Shown one piece after another: positions 1 to 11,985 of a stretch of 64,000 nt of DNA. Each line of letters opens with the position of its first letter. Positions within the stretch are counted from its first letter, which is position 1. Source of the stretch: Arachis hypogaea (Eukaryota; Streptophyta; Magnoliopsida; Fabales; Fabaceae); the NCBI RefSeq assembly GCF_003086295.3, contig NC_092047.1:65142054-65206053 (forward strand). Direction: 5' to 3'. Made by a program: the position numbers and the translations under genes. Under the pieces are notes generated by a model. The model saw only the letters and a list, made by a program, of their open reading frames with translations, did no database searches and was not told the origin of the DNA.

Positions 1-1172
1 CCCACTTTTGATGTTACATGCTCATGTTTCAATTTTTTTTTATTTTTATCCCATGTGCATTGCTTTTATTTTTGCATTTGGGGAATTTTTTTGTCTCCCC
101 TTATTCATATGCTTGAAAAATAAATAACTCTCTTTTTTTTTTTTGAATGCACGTGGTAATTCTTTCAATTTGATTTCTCATGAGCATGCTTCCCAAAAAA
201 AATTTTATTTTGATTAATTTTATTTCTTTCAACTTCTTACCCTTTCTTTTTATCATCTATGTTCCCAATAGGTTTCCCCACACTTAAACAATAAACAATT
301 TCTATCTTAAGCTAACCAAGGATTCAACTTGGGATTTTTTTATTTTGTTTTTCTGCTTAAGGCTAGTAATGTGGTTATTAAAAAAAAAAGAATTTAAAGG
401 CTCAAGGGGGCTTAACAAAGGTGATGTAAAAAGTAGGCTATTTTTGGGACAAGTGGGTTAAAATCAAATGATGGCCTCAATCACTTTCTTGGTATGTATC
501 TATATTCTACAACTGGACATATAGATTAAAACAAAGTAAAGAACATCAGAATAAAAAGAAGCGAAACACACAGGGATGAAATTATGGTTTGAATGCAACC
601 ATACAATTAATGCTCAAGACTCATAGGTTGTGTGTTCTCTAACTCAAACATCATATATCATTCATATATGTTATGCAGGTTTAGTTAATAATTTCCATTA
701 TTCTCATAAAAAAATTATTTAGGGTGGCCTTTAAGGTTTTAATGTTTCTCCTTGATGAAATGTTGTTAACTAACTAACATGTAATGCTATATATACAAGG
801 TGTGTGGATTGTTTTAATTCTATTAAAGTCTCTAGTTTACTTCCTTTCTATATTTTCAATTAAACTAAGCTATCATATGCTAAAAGGGTAAACTATACTA
901 ATTAATCCACAATTTCTATAACTACTAAGTTAGGATTGCAAGCTAAACTAAATAACTAAAATATGAACTAAAGTGCAAAATACAGAAATAGAATGAAAAT
1001 ACATAAAAGTAGCAGTGTATAAGTACTCAGAAAATAAAAATAAAAATAAAGAGAAAAATACAGAAAAATATCCAAAATAAAAGAAAAAGAGTTTGTAGTG
1101 GTTCACCACGATAATACGCCAGAGATGGCGACCTCCCCACACTTAAAATGAAGCATCGTCCCTGATGCTCAA
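1..1172 (-). other. Non-coding 3' internal region of retroelement A
   Basis: AT-rich DNA without a credible gene. It aligns by eye with about 49613-50749 and 57960-59129, sharing words such as GATGGCCTCAATCA, CTTGGTATGTATCTATATTC and GTAGTGGTTCACCA. It is therefore the internal segment between ORF2 and the 3' LTR of the same retroelement family, read on the minus strand. The window opens inside it, so the 3' LTR of this copy lies to the left, out of view. The short minus-strand frame at 948-1142 is low-complexity hydrophobic sequence and is not called a gene. Confidence 0.7.
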
Positions 1173-1254
1173 TCAAGCAGGGTGTGAAGGGGTGTCATCA
1201 CTGGAAGGGATGGTAGCTGGGGTCTCTGTGGTGGTGGTCTGAGGAACTGGCTAC
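1173..1254 (-). pseudogene. C-terminal end of ORF2 of element A, cut off by an LTR insertion
   Basis: Minus-strand reading gives a Thr/Pro-rich tail ending SSDDTPSHPA and a stop at 1173-1175. It matches the tail of the copy at 59130-59756, which ends SGDDTSSHPA. The rest of this ORF lies at 10647-11985, on the other side of the 1255-10646 insertion. The bases on each side of the insertion, GCTAC at 1250-1254 and GCTGC at 10647-10651, look like a 5-bp target duplication with one change. Seen directly: the tail and the near-duplication. Inferred: that both pieces were once one frame. Confidence 0.75.
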
Positions 1255-2423
1255 TGTAACGACCCAATTTTCAGTACGCCTAGGACATACCAGAAACTGA
1301 GTGCTACCAATTTGTCATCCTAATTATTATCTATTGTTTATTATATGAGCCTGATTCGTTGTTAAAAGCATAGTTAGTTAGAGAGGTACTTTTTTTTTTG
1401 AAAATGTTTGAATTAATAAACAGAATCATTTATAATCAATTCATAAATAATAACAGATAAAACAGTTATAAACAACCACACATAAATGCATCACAAGTAG
1501 TTGACAACATTCGGTGATTCAGCCTTTATTAGAATATAGACTGTTAGTTAGAACACCCCTAGATATAGCTAAATAATATCTATATACATATATATACATA
1601 CAACATCCCAGGTCCTGACCTGTTCAAGAGGTCCCTAAGCTAGCACCTAGGCTAGCCTAGACTCTATACTCACCTAGTCCCTCTAAACTACTAAACTGAG
1701 GGAAAGTACGCTCTAAGTCTTCAAAACTCAAGTCAGGTAGAATGTCACCAAAAGGTAGAACATCATCTGCTACTCCTCTGCATGATCATATGTCATCAAA
1801 GAGCGTCTCTCAAGTACTTCATCGAGTGGCCACATAACAGCAACATCGTACGGATGACTTAGGCTAAAGTTTGTAGAAAAGCGGGGTGCAGACGTTGGCT
1901 GGCCTCATAGTATATACATATAAACATGTAACGGAGTTCACTCTAGACTCAGAAGACTATGTAGAGTGGAATCCTTTTTGTGAACGATCGTCAGCGAACT
2001 ACGGAAGGGTACTCATGCTTCCATCTGAAGGGGGAAGGGAGAGAGAGGGGGTAAGAACTGGGGAGTTCTTAGTAGGGTCGGGGTTATTAGTTACGGTCAT
2101 TAATTTTATGTTGTTTAGCAGACTATTAGCAGAATACAAAGAAGCAGTAATTAGAAAACACAGATAAGTAGAGAAGATAGAGAAAACAAATAGCAGAACA
2201 CAAACAGAAGAATACAAGAAAATAACACAAGCGCAGAGAATGGAATACAAACAAGGAAAGCATACATTCATACCACAATCATAACAAAGGAAATGCGCAA
2301 CCAAGTATGATGCATGTCTAGCCCTAGCACAGATAATGAGCTCATCTGTCAGTTACATACCCGCTCCCGATGTTACCCGGAGTCCTCTGACCAGGTAAGG
2401 CTTCCCTGTTGGCAATGCCCCTC

Positions 2424-2480
2424 GCAAGAGTCCTTTGACTTGTGAGGCAAACCACTGCAAGAGTCCTTTGACTTGCATGA
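2424..2480. repeat. Short hairpin repeats left of CACTA element 1
   Basis: Two copies of a unit built as (G/T)GCAAGAGTCCTTTGACTTGC(A/T) are seen. The arms GCAAG and CTTGC pair around AGTCCTTTGA. The same core, AGTCCTTTGACTT, recurs four times right of the CACTA element at 8018-8185. The transposon therefore landed inside a pre-existing array in the host LTR. Confidence 0.75.
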
Positions 2481-2515
2481 CGGAGCTAGTTAACTTATAT
2501 CACTACAAGAAAATA

Positions 2516-2970
2516 AGCCTTCTGCCACGCTTTAAAAACGTGCCGAAAAATGCAAAAAAACGTGCCGATAGCTTTTCGCCACGCTTTTTGAGCTATCGGC
2601 ACGCTTTTGAAAGGGTCACATCTGCCAGCGTGCCCGTTGCTCTACCGCCACACTTTTGTGGATCTATCGGCACGCTTTTCTTGTTGGCACGCTTTCATCT
2701 CTTGCCACGCTTAAAAAACGTGGCCATAGGTCTTAACCTATAGATACGCTTAAAAGCGTACCGAAAAGTGTACATATCGCCACGCTTTTAAAGCGTGCCC
2801 AGAAGGTTGGTTTTGGGTACACTTCAAAAGCGTACCAATAGGGAACAATAAGGCTACGCTTTTTTAAACGTACCTAGAAATGAACCTATTGCCACGCTTT
2901 AAAAGCGTGGCTGTATCATTATCAATTTTAAAAAAAAACTATTGCCACGTTATTAAAAGCGTGGCTATAT
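2516..2970. repeat. Left subterminal palindrome array of CACTA element 1
   Basis: At least a dozen degenerate copies of the arms GCCACGCTTT / AAAGCGTGGC, sometimes as full palindromes and sometimes as half-sites. Variants include TACGCTT and CGTACC. In CACTA elements subterminal repeats are the binding sites of the TNPA-type transposase accessory protein. That role is assumed here from the family. Confidence 0.85.
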
Positions 2971-4057
2971 CCTTATCAAATTAAAAAAATTAGCATATGC
3001 TTTTTTACATGCACTTTAATACACTCCAAAAAAAAAAACATTAACAAAAATATATAAACAGGGCACTACAAGATAAGATTATCATCATAAGAGAATTGAA
3101 AAATTAGAAGGATTCATGTTCTAAAAATAGAAAAAAAAGGAGACACTCAATCCTAAAGGATGAACATACGATGATACAAAATATGAGCTGAATAACACAG
3201 CTTGGAATTTATTTTCTATGTTACCTAGACAAGTTATTAGTAATTGCCTCTCAGAAAACGCCAAGGTCCTGTTCCGGTTCCCATCCTGCATATAAGGCAT
3301 TTGACATATTGGTAAACAAAATTTGGAACATGGAATCATAAAATCTTTAAAGCAAAATTTGAGAAAGTATAGAATTTGTGTATAATTTAAAATTTGATTA
3401 TTGTTTTTAAAATAGAAATGAGAAAGTATAGAGAATAAACTTTTAATTAGTAAACATGCGTATTCCTTAATCAAATAGTCACCAAATTCATACTTAATTA
3501 ACAAACAAGAAAACAAGTGGATTCTTATCAAGTGAGGATGATAAAGTTAATGATAATTCCTTATATTTTCCAAACACTTTGATAAAAGAAAAAAAATTCT
3601 TTCACTACAAACAAAACTCACTTTTAATTTTTCTCAAACGACTGTAGAAAGAGCAAATAAAATATAATAACCAAGTTATAAATCATAAATTGCACAATGA
3701 AATAACAAAAAACAAAGAAGGGCAACAAAAGAAATCAAACCATCTAGCTCAAATTGAAAAAAAAAAAAAAACTTAAGTGAAGCAGTTGCAAATTTTGACC
3801 AAATATCTGAGCTCAAGATCCACTAGGAAAATTTATAACTTTTTTTTTGGGATTTTTTCAAAACCAAACATAGTAAAATCCTTCTCATATGTTCCCATGA
3901 GCAACTCTCGCTTCATAGTCAGCAACCAATACATACAAGTTCGCTACCTAAAATCGTGGTGCTAAGCATTTTTAACCACTATATTAATGTCTCTTTTGAT
4001 GGCACATTAATCAAGCTCTCTTAATGTTACTATAGTTTTAAAGGAAAATTTCATTAC
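2971..4057. other. Unassigned interior of CACTA element 1
   Basis: AT-rich sequence with low coding potential. The minus-strand frame at 3121-3531 contains one GC-richer patch (about 3239-3300, reading QDGNRNRTLAFSERQLL after an AG), which could be a captured exon, but I do not recognise it. Confidence 0.4.
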
Positions 4058-5163
4058 CACAATAAGTTTGCCTTTGTTCTCAGGAATACTAGCCAATCTT
4101 AGAGCTGCAACTGTATTAGCTCCGGATGAAATACCAACCTACAAATAATAATTAGGAACAATAAAAAAAGTTGGAAAATCAGTTACAGTTATTTAAAGAA
4201 AATATGCATGTCTTAGACTGAACAAAATGGTTGAATGAATAAAGTTTGAAACTTGTCATTGATTCTAAACATGATGTATGCAAAAATAATCATTTGAAAA
4301 AGTTACCACGAGTCCTTCCTTCAAGGCCAGCACCCTGGCCATGCTGACTGCATCTTCACTGCTAACCAACCACACATGTTTGAAATGACAGTTAGGAGAA
4401 GCATAATATTTTCAAGTTAGGTGAGCAAATTAAAGTAGTGTTTTCCATTTACCTCAAGAATTTTCTCCATTACATCCATGTCCAATATGTCTGGTTTGAA
4501 TCCAACCCCATCGCCGGTAATATGATGTGGACCTATATAGAAGAACAATATCAAAGTTTTTAATTCCATAGATTTGAAAAAAGAAACAATAGATAAAGAT
4601 TTCCCAACCAAATTCAGTAAATATCATAATCTTTTTAGATCATAATTTTGATTACTTTTTACATTTACATTAGTTCATCACTACAACAATGCTAGAAACC
4701 ACAATTAAGTATTGAGTATTGACATTGAACTCAAGTCCTTATGAGGAAAGATGACTACTCACACAAATGGTTTGATATGTTTGCCTAAACTGTTTAATAT
4801 AGTATCTGTGAACATCTTAGCTATCATCGTCACATGAAAACATCTTCATGTAAGCAATCACCACGAAAAAAATAGGTAGGAAATCGTCACTAAGAAAAAG
4901 AATATTAATAAAAAAAGAGCATGATCTTTACCAGGTTTACCACCATTTAGGATATTGCTTTCAGCTGGCTCCACTCCATATATCTATGCAGTGGAAAACA
5001 TTTCCAGAATTTAATGAGCTTATCTAACAAACAGAACAATGTTCAGTTTGTAGTGTGAACTGTGAATAGAGAACATCAGCTTAACATTAGGATTTTTTTT
5101 ATTTGAGATATTGTCCAACACCAGAGACAGTGCCTCCACTACCTATTCCCATAACAAATATGA
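4058..5163 (-). pseudogene. Captured beta-cyanoalanine/cysteine synthase (BSAS family) gene fragment, five exons
   Basis: Minus-strand exons in correct order: about 5102-5163 (reads GIGSGGTVSGVGQYLK), 4932-4983 (IYGVEPAESNILNGGKPG), 4453-4532 (GPHHITGDGVGFKPDILD...), 4307-4366 (VSSEDAVSMARVLALKEG) and 4058-4138 (VGISSGANTVAALRLA...ENKGKLIV). These are consecutive blocks of the PLP-dependent O-acetylserine (thiol)lyase / beta-cyanoalanine synthase family, covering the glycine-rich GIGSGGT loop and the SSGA block. The GPHHITG and FKPDILD wording resembles the mitochondrial beta-cyanoalanine synthase branch, which detoxifies cyanide. Most introns keep GT and AG, and phases join correctly across 4932/4532. 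Breaks: the first exon runs into TAA, the acceptor before VSSEDA reads TTG instead of CAG, and the N-terminal half with the PLP lysine and the C-terminus are absent. It is a non-functional capture inside the transposon. Confidence 0.88.
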
Positions 5164-7590
5164 GTGATTCTTACAGGAAGCAATTCTTTGATGATAAATT
5201 TGAGTTGTTGCCTCACTTGGATTTTTCTGCAGCAAACAGATTTTCGACCACCAAATTTCAAAAATCCACCATAAATCATATACTTAACGAATCGCCTTCC
5301 AACTTTCCAGCCTAGTCCTAAACATTTCTATGTTCACCCCAAACTTTATCCCATGCGATTCCGATCAGTGTGAAATTAGTTATAACCCTTCAAAGTTTCT
5401 GCCCTCTTTTAAAGTGATGCAGAAAAACAGATTTAGTAGTCCAACTTAAAAAATTTACAACTAATTTCACAAATTATAGAATCCTTTTAAAATTAAATTC
5501 TAGCAACTAGACTTACTCTAGTTTATCCAGCATTTAACTCATTACAATTTCGTTGACTGTAGAATTATTTATTCAGTTATAAAATTACTGCATCATTTTA
5601 GAAAATCAGATTTTCAAGAAAAGGATTTGGCATTTAAATTTTAATCCCTCAACAACTCTCAAGTTCAATTCTAGTTAATCCCTTATCAATCAATTTAAAT
5701 TTATAATTAAATGCTTATAATTTAAAAGCTTTTAATCTGGTCCCTACTGTTTTGAACAGAACATTTATCTTCAAATTGAATTACCACCCTAAATTATTGG
5801 AATTTAATTACAAATTTGATAAAACAATAAGGAGGAACAGTATAATAGTAGAAGGGATTCTAAGAGTAACATACATTTGAAGATGAAGTTTTCAAATTGA
5901 GGAACTCAACATGAAAAATGAATCTCCCTGGAAGTGGAACCTCAATTCCCCACACAAATCCTTCTCTACTGCTCAGCAATTTGTCTCTTACCTCTGCATC
6001 AAAATAAGAAACCATTGAAATGTTAAAGCAAGAACAAAGGCTAAGCTATATCTTGTTGTATTTCAAAATAGAATTAAGAAAACCTAATTGAGCCAAGGCC
6101 TTCGATCTTTGGCAGAGCTAAGCAGGCGAATGACGAAAGATGAAACTGGAAGAAGATTGTTCCTTGCTTCTGGAAACAACTTAACACAAGAAACTCTGTT
6201 CCTCTCCACAGATAAATACCTGAAAAGATAAGATAAAGTGAGTGATAATTATATTATTATCAAGAAAGAAAGAAAGAAAAAAAATAGAGGAAACTGCTAA
6301 CTTGTTTAATTATAAAGCTGCCCTATATTACTTATTGCCACTTTGCTTCTTCTATTCATATTCAACGGCAGAAAGCTACATCTAGAAATCCATAATCAAC
6401 TAGTTTAATGAGGCCCTGCAGTAATAATATGTTTCATCATTTTACTTATTGCCACTTTTTGCTTCATCGGAATATTCATAATCAATGGCAGAAAGCTACA
6501 TCTAGAAATCCATAATCAACTTCTGTACTGCTTTGTTTCAGATACCTGGTCATTAAGCACTCTGCACATGTTTGAGAATTCCAAGATTCCTGCTGGAGAA
6601 ATCAGTGATGATTTGCATAACTAAGATTTATATAGCTGCAAGATTATTAGAACCATAAGAATCAATATATATTTTAAAAAAAAAAGAGGAATCATTTTTG
6701 CAAATTCAAAAGCTGTAAAGAGCACCTCTCCAAGGATTGTATCTTTCTTAGATCCACGGAAATGTTTCATGGATGAGCAAAGTATAATCTGCAAAAGGTA
6801 CAAATTCATGGGTCAAAGAGCTATTTTCTTGATTACAAATTAAAACAGCAGCACAGCAAGAGCTATTTTCTTGATTGATTCTAAATGGAGCATTTTTAAA
6901 AAATGAAGATGGAGCACAACTTAGCACTAACCTTCGAGCAGCACGGCGAGCAGAACCGCGAGACCTGGCGAGCAGAACCGTGAGACAGCGGCGAGCAGAA
7001 CCACGAGACAGAGGCGAGCAGCTTTCCGAGCAGAACGGCGAGAGGGACGACAAGCAAAACAGCAAGAGGAATGGCATTCAAGGACGAACCTGGTTGTGAT
7101 CTTCAGCGCTAAGGGAGGTGACGGTGAGATAGATGGCGGCGTGATGGAGGTTAGGGTTTTCTGAACCTTTCAAGGAAAAGCCATTCAAAGCAGCGTCGAG
7201 GAAGACAACCACTGCTCGACGAAGATGATGGCGACGGCAAGCTCGGGGAAGACCACGGTGGTGGCGACGGCAAGCTCAAGACAACGACTGCTCGACGAAG
7301 ATGACTGGTGCGACGAAGGCGATGAAGGCTGGGTGAGATGAAGGGTAGTGATGAAGGCTGCTGGGTGCGATGAAGCTGAACGATGAACGCCGAAGGAAGC
7401 TGCTGGGTTCGAGAGTGAAGATGAAGTGACGGTGCTGCTTAGGGTTTGAAAGTGAATTTTAGGGTTAAAGGGATTTCGGAAACTAGTGTATTGTTACTAT
7501 TAATTTTAGGGTTAAAATTTGAAAACTTGGAAAAAGAAAAGTTAAGTGTGGAAAAAATTAAGTGGGAAACTAAATTTTAGGGAAGGGACT
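5164..7590. other. Interior of CACTA element 1, possible unidentified captured exons
   Basis: Two minus-strand patches look exonic. One is about 5885-5985 (contains GFVWGIEVPLPGRFIFHVEF). The other is about 6085-6222 (starts after an AG, YLSVERNRVSCVKLFPEARN, then a stop at LN*), separated by a possible GT...AG intron. I do not recognise either protein. 6935-7045 holds about four near-tandem copies of GCGAGCAGAACCGNGAGAC, and 7190-7420 holds repeated CGACGAAGATGA / GATGAAGGCTG words. The three overlapping frames over 6748-7099 are shadows of that repeat. Confidence 0.4.
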
Positions 7591-7990
7591 CTATTGGCAC
7601 GTTTTTGTATGCTGCCAGATTAAATTCAGGATAGTCACGCTTTTTAAGCGTGCCGGTTTCTCTCTGTGGCCACGTTTTTTAAGCGTGGCAAAAAAAAAGC
7701 GTGGCCAAATATCAAATCAGTTGCCACTCTCGTAAAAGCGTGCCGATTTCTCTCTATGGGTACGTTTTTCAAGCGTGGCAATAAGAAAGCGTGGCCAAAT
7801 TTCAAATAAGTGGCCACCCTAATAAAAGCGTGCCGATTTCTTTCTATGGCCACGCTTTTCAAACGTGACAAAAGAAAGCGTGGCCAAATCACAAATCAGT
7901 GGCCACCCTCGCAAAAGCGTGCCCATAGACCACTTTTGGGCACGCTTTAAAAGCGTGGCAAAAAAAAAGGGTGCCGACAGGCCTTTTTTC
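7591..7990. repeat. Right subterminal palindrome array of CACTA element 1
   Basis: Near-tandem units of about 80 bp, each with CACGCTTTT/TCAAGCGTGGC and AAAAGCGTGCCGATTTCTCTC-type text. Copies at about 7636, 7732, 7828 and 7913 are clearly related. The repeated frames at 7644-7892 and 7819-8193 are translations of this array and not proteins. Confidence 0.85.
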
Positions 7991-8017
7991 TTGTAGTGTA
8001 TCTGCCCAACACACTCT

Positions 8018-8185
8018 CTGTAAGAGTCCTTTGACTTACAGGAGCATACACACACTCTCACTGTAAGAGTCCTTTGACTTACAGGAGCATACACACACAC
8101 TCTCACTGTAAGAGTCCTTTGACTTACAGGAGTATATGCTAGTCGTGTGTTCTCGATACCTCTGTAAGAGTCCTCTGACTTACAG
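8018..8185. repeat. Four-copy tandem hairpin repeat in the host LTR
   Basis: CTGTAAGAGTCC + TTTGACTTACAG occurs at 8018-8041, 8061-8084, 8106-8129 and 8162-8185 (the last with CTCTGACT), separated by ACACAC-rich spacers. Arms CTGTAAG and CTTACAG pair. The unit is related to the two copies at 2424-2480 left of the CACTA element. Confidence 0.85.
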
Positions 8186-10646
8186 AATAGCATTATAGCT
8201 AAGTATCCCAGGAAAGCACTCTCAGTGGTCGTACCACCATCTATCTGACTGCCTTCACGCAGCAGATAATCACATAATCATTCTCATTATCATCATCACT
8301 TTCACATTCTTATGCAGTACCTCTTTCTTTCTCTGTTCAATCATGCTATACAAACTTTACAGCTTTTACTTTTACAACATCGTAACTCAAACCATTTCTC
8401 TTTATCACATTACTCTTTTCTCTTTGTCTTTTTACTCTGCTCTAATTACTCTTTTCTCTGTATCTTTCTACTTTTCTCTGGTTACTTTGTTCTCTGTGTT
8501 TCTTTACTCTGCTTTGATTTCTCTTCATAACATATGTATTTAAAGCTTATGTAAAATTCGATATGAATAGTTAGCCTGTCCCAAGTATACGTTCATTAAG
8601 TCTATACTGAAACAGTTTAACTTTTCATATTATACCTAACCTATTCGTAATTTCAGGACTAACTATGTTGCCCTAGTTCGTTCACTAGTCTCTGTCTGTT
8701 TTTCTGTCATTAAAATTTTACAGACTTTTTCTTCGATTTTTATCTTTTCTTCAACTTTTTATCTTTTATTTATCTTTGCCTCACTAATATGTTTTTACCA
8801 CTCCCTAAGTGTTTTATGAAAGTAATTATGAGATTCTGTGCTTAAAGTTGTCTTTCTAAAGCTTTTACAGAAAACTGCCTTTTCTGTATTATTTTATTAT
8901 TTTTATTAAAATATTATTTTTAATTAAATATTATTATTTAATATTTTATTAATTTTTTATGATTTTATCATTAAATTTTCGAAAATAAACTTACTTTTAC
9001 TTTTAACCTTTAAAATTCACTTTTTACCACCCGTAACTTTTAATATTTCTACTTTTACCACCCTAACTTTTAGAAATTACCAAATAACCCCTCAAACACC
9101 AAAATAATTACTTCCTTGCCCTTTCTAAGATCTAAAAGGTGTTCTTCAATGTTCTTCACCACACTCAAAGTGTTCTTCGTGTTCTTCGTAAGTTCTTCAA
9201 ATTCTTTCTCTGTTTTTACCCGTTTTTCAGTCTTTTCAACAACCGATTTTTACCAAAATTCATAATAAATTAGCAGCCACTAAAACCCCATATTTTCTAC
9301 ATGATTTCAACACAAATTGAACCTCAATTTAAGCTCTAGGGTTCGTTTTTTCAGCAGCCACAAGAACACACATTCATAGCTTGAATTTCATCAAATTTCA
9401 TCAAAATTTCACCAAATTTTCACCAAGAATCAATCATATATGCAACCATTTTTTAGCACAGCCAAATCATACAACATTCACACAACTCAAACACAAATAA
9501 TCAAGATTAATTTCGTTACACCCTACCTTGATTTGCTGCTCCAAATTCGGTTAGACTTTCAGGTGGTCCTTAAGCACTTTTTCCTCCTAAATCACATCAA
9601 AAACAACTTTAAATCCAAAAACTCTCAACTGACCAAATCTCACTCAGTATGTTAGGAAGAGATATCTCACCTTAGACTTGCTGAAAATTCATGTTTCTTG
9701 GCCCTCAAGTCAAGTTAAGCATGATTCCTAAGGAAGAACATCAAGAAAACACATGTTTTGCATGGTTTTCCTTGAAAACCGAATTGAAGAGGGAGGGAGA
9801 CAGCCATCTAACCTTATTTCCAACCTTGATAAGTCACATGTTTATGTAGAGGAAGAAGAGAGGATCATTTTGGTGAAATCGGACTTTTGATTTGAGTTTT
9901 AGTTCAGAAGAAATCAAGCTTTGAAGATTAAGTGTTCATGAAAGTTTCTCTCTTTTCTCTCTTGTTATTTTCGGCCAAAATGATGAAATGAGACAGCCTT
10001 GGAGGTCTTGGGGGTGTAAGGTGAGTTGTGATTGGTTGGCTTGGAGGTGGATTAAAATAATATTAAAATATCTCAGGTGTATAACTACTAAAACTAGATG
10101 TATCGGAACACTTGTAAAAACATCTCTAAAAATTATTTTCTGAGCTACTAGCATAAATGACACTAGTACCATATTTATTATGAGAATAGTACATGTATAA
10201 TGAGGCCTTAGCATTGCTAAATTCATCAGAGAGTGTTGGTGCTAAGCTGCACCAGTAAACCGTAAATCTGGTTAAACCGATTTTCTGTTTTTAACAAAAA
10301 TAGACCAGGTAACCTTATAATGTCATTCAAGCATTTTCTAATACTAATATAATACTAATATTATACTATTATCTCTATTCTCTCATGAATCGAGTCCGGT
10401 TCGTCAAACTGAGACTACTTACAAAAATCAGAATTAAAACTCCTAACCGGTACGGTTCAAAAACTAGGTTCTTCGTGATTGCGTTATCGAGCTTGCCTCA
10501 GAAGAGGTTCTAGCTTAAGGATTACATAATGACAATGAGGATCAAGATAGTTGTTGATATAGAAGAGGTGTTCTCTTTACTGATCTTCCGGAGAAATCCG
10601 TGCCTTTAGAAAAGATCTCGCGTACTCAAAAATCAGGGTTATTACA
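8186..10646 (-). other. Remainder of the long solo-LTR-like insertion
   Basis: No gene seen. 8290-8530 is a pyrimidine-rich stretch with repeated TTACTCTTTTCTCTG words that yields spurious Leu/Phe-rich frames. The rest is AT-rich LTR sequence ending in GGGTTATTACA. Confidence 0.5.
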
Positions 10647-11985
10647 GCTGCTGCAGAGGAGGTGCTATCTGGATAGGGATCTCAGGATCTGCAGCCTGAA
10701 TCTGATGTGGAACCTCTGCCTGTGGTGCAGCCTGCTCTGTGCCTGCCTGCTCTGTCTCTCCCTGGGGATGGGTCTCAGCCTCAGGATCATCCGCCTCCTC
10801 CTCAGATGCCTCGGATGTTGTGTCAAGCTCGGAGGGGATGTCACCAGAGCGTATTATCAGCTTCAGGTGCTCATAGCGTCGCTTGTTGTGATGCTCCATC
10901 TGGTCAAGCCGTCGAAACAGGCGGTGCACTAGATGATAGATGGGCTATGGGGCAGGTGGAGGTGCAGTGGTGGTGGAAGGTGTAGCTGTAGAGGAAGAGG
11001 GGCCGGCAGAAGGTGTGGCTGTCTCAGCAGTGGCAGTCAGGAATGGAGGTCTGTAGCCCAAGGCCAGAAAGTTCCTGCTGTGCAGGATAATCTTCTTGCA
11101 CTCTGCAGCAGGTGGCCTCTCATCAGCATCCTCCCATGGTACGGCAGCTCGACGGCCCAGCTGTGTAACCAGATAGGGAAAGGGAAGAGTGCCTCGGACG
11201 TGGACCCTGGCCATATAGTGCCGGATAAAGCGTGGCAGGTACAGGTCTTTACCCTCCATCACACACCAAAGGAGAGTGATCATAGCGGCTCATATCTCAG
11301 TCTCGTGAGTACTCGGCATAATGTAGTTGCTGAATATCTGATGCCATAGCCGAGCCTCATCGTTTAGGTAAATCCGCTTGATCCCCTTGGGCATGGTGGT
11401 GTTCTGACCCATGATCCAAGGAACTGTCGGGTCAAGGGTGATCCTCGCCTTTACTGCATCCCAGTCAAATCGCATATAGTGCATATCCTCCTCAGCTTTC
11501 TGATAACCATCTGTCTGATCAGTCTTAGGCAGAAGTTTCAGAACATCTTCTATCGCCTCCTCAGTAACCAGAATCTGCTTTCCTCTGAGGTTCACTGCAT
11601 CTAGGGAAGTTTTGAAGTAGTTGCAGTAGAATTCCCTAACCCAAGATGCATTGACCTTAGTCAGAGGTCTCTCCAGGAAGAACCAACCTCTTTGTTTCAT
11701 TTGATCAGAGGTGTACTGCTGGAGTTCTTCTGGGATCTTCAAAGTTCTCTCCAGGTATAGGTTCCTGGAGGTTGCAAACACCGGATACTTAAGCTCACAG
11801 TATCGGTTTGCAAATTTAATCGGATCAGTGATGGGAAGTAGCTGGTCGGCCTTCTCCTGCAGGGTGAAGTTTTTCTCCCGCCAGGAGGCATCATGCATGA
11901 GATCTATGATAGACAAAGATGATTCTCCTCTTTTACGTTTGCCAGTGGTAGCCTTTCCTTTTCCCTTTCTCTGGGAATCTGACAT
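10647..11985 (-). pseudogene. ORF2 of retroelement A: Transposase_32-type plant transposon protein (broken)
   Basis: The minus-strand ATG at 11985 starts MSDSQRKGKGKATTGKRKRGESS, a basic Lys/Arg-rich N-terminus (residues 1-24). A domain of about 230 residues follows, with the blocks FANRYCELKYPVFATSRNLY, RGWFFLERPLTKVNASWVRE, FDWDAVKARITLDPTVPW and YLNDEARLWHQIFSNY. This is the pattern of the 'putative plant transposon protein' domain (Transposase_32) that sits in the env/ORF2 position of many legume Athila-type elements. Its biochemical role is unknown. Two nonsense codons are visible: TGA at 11290-11292, right after STHETEI, and a TAG before PIYHLVHRLF near 10943. The tail is then split by the 1255-10646 insertion. 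Copies B (50750-52221) and C (59130-59956) confirm the frame. Confidence 0.8.

Larger units (their letters stand above)
2501..7998. mobile_element. CACTA element 1 (non-autonomous, gene-carrying)
   Basis: 5498 bp. The left end is CACTACAAGAAAATAAGCC and the right end, read on the minus strand, is CACTACAAGAAAAAAGGCC, so the terminal inverted repeat is at least 13 bp. The 3-bp flanks are TAT at 2498-2500 and TAT at 7999-8001, a perfect target duplication as expected of CACTA/En-Spm transposons. Both subterminal zones are packed with GCCACGC / GCGTGGC palindromes. No transposase (TNPD/TNPA-type) frame is recognisable, so the element must depend on a partner. The interior carries fragments of a beta-cyanoalanine/cysteine synthase gene on the minus strand and further unidentified, apparently exonic sequence. 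Confidence 0.93.
1255..10646 (-). mobile_element. Long solo-LTR-like insertion, carrying CACTA element 1
   Basis: The insertion starts TGTAACGACCC and ends GGGTTATTACA, so read on the minus strand it runs from TGTAATAACCC to GGGTCGTTACA, the terminal pattern of many plant Ty3-type LTRs. It interrupts ORF2 of element A, and the flanks GCTAC and GCTGC resemble a 5-bp target duplication. Without the CACTA element (5498 bp plus 3 bp of duplication) it is about 3.9 kb. I see no gag or pol frame, no primer-binding site and no second LTR copy inside, so a solo LTR is the simplest reading. A large non-autonomous element (LARD) is the alternative. Confidence 0.6.

Noticed and set aside
8312..8543. Leu/Phe-rich frames that look like membrane segments
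   Set aside because: Pyrimidine-rich tandem words in an LTR; two overlapping frames are equally hydrophobic.
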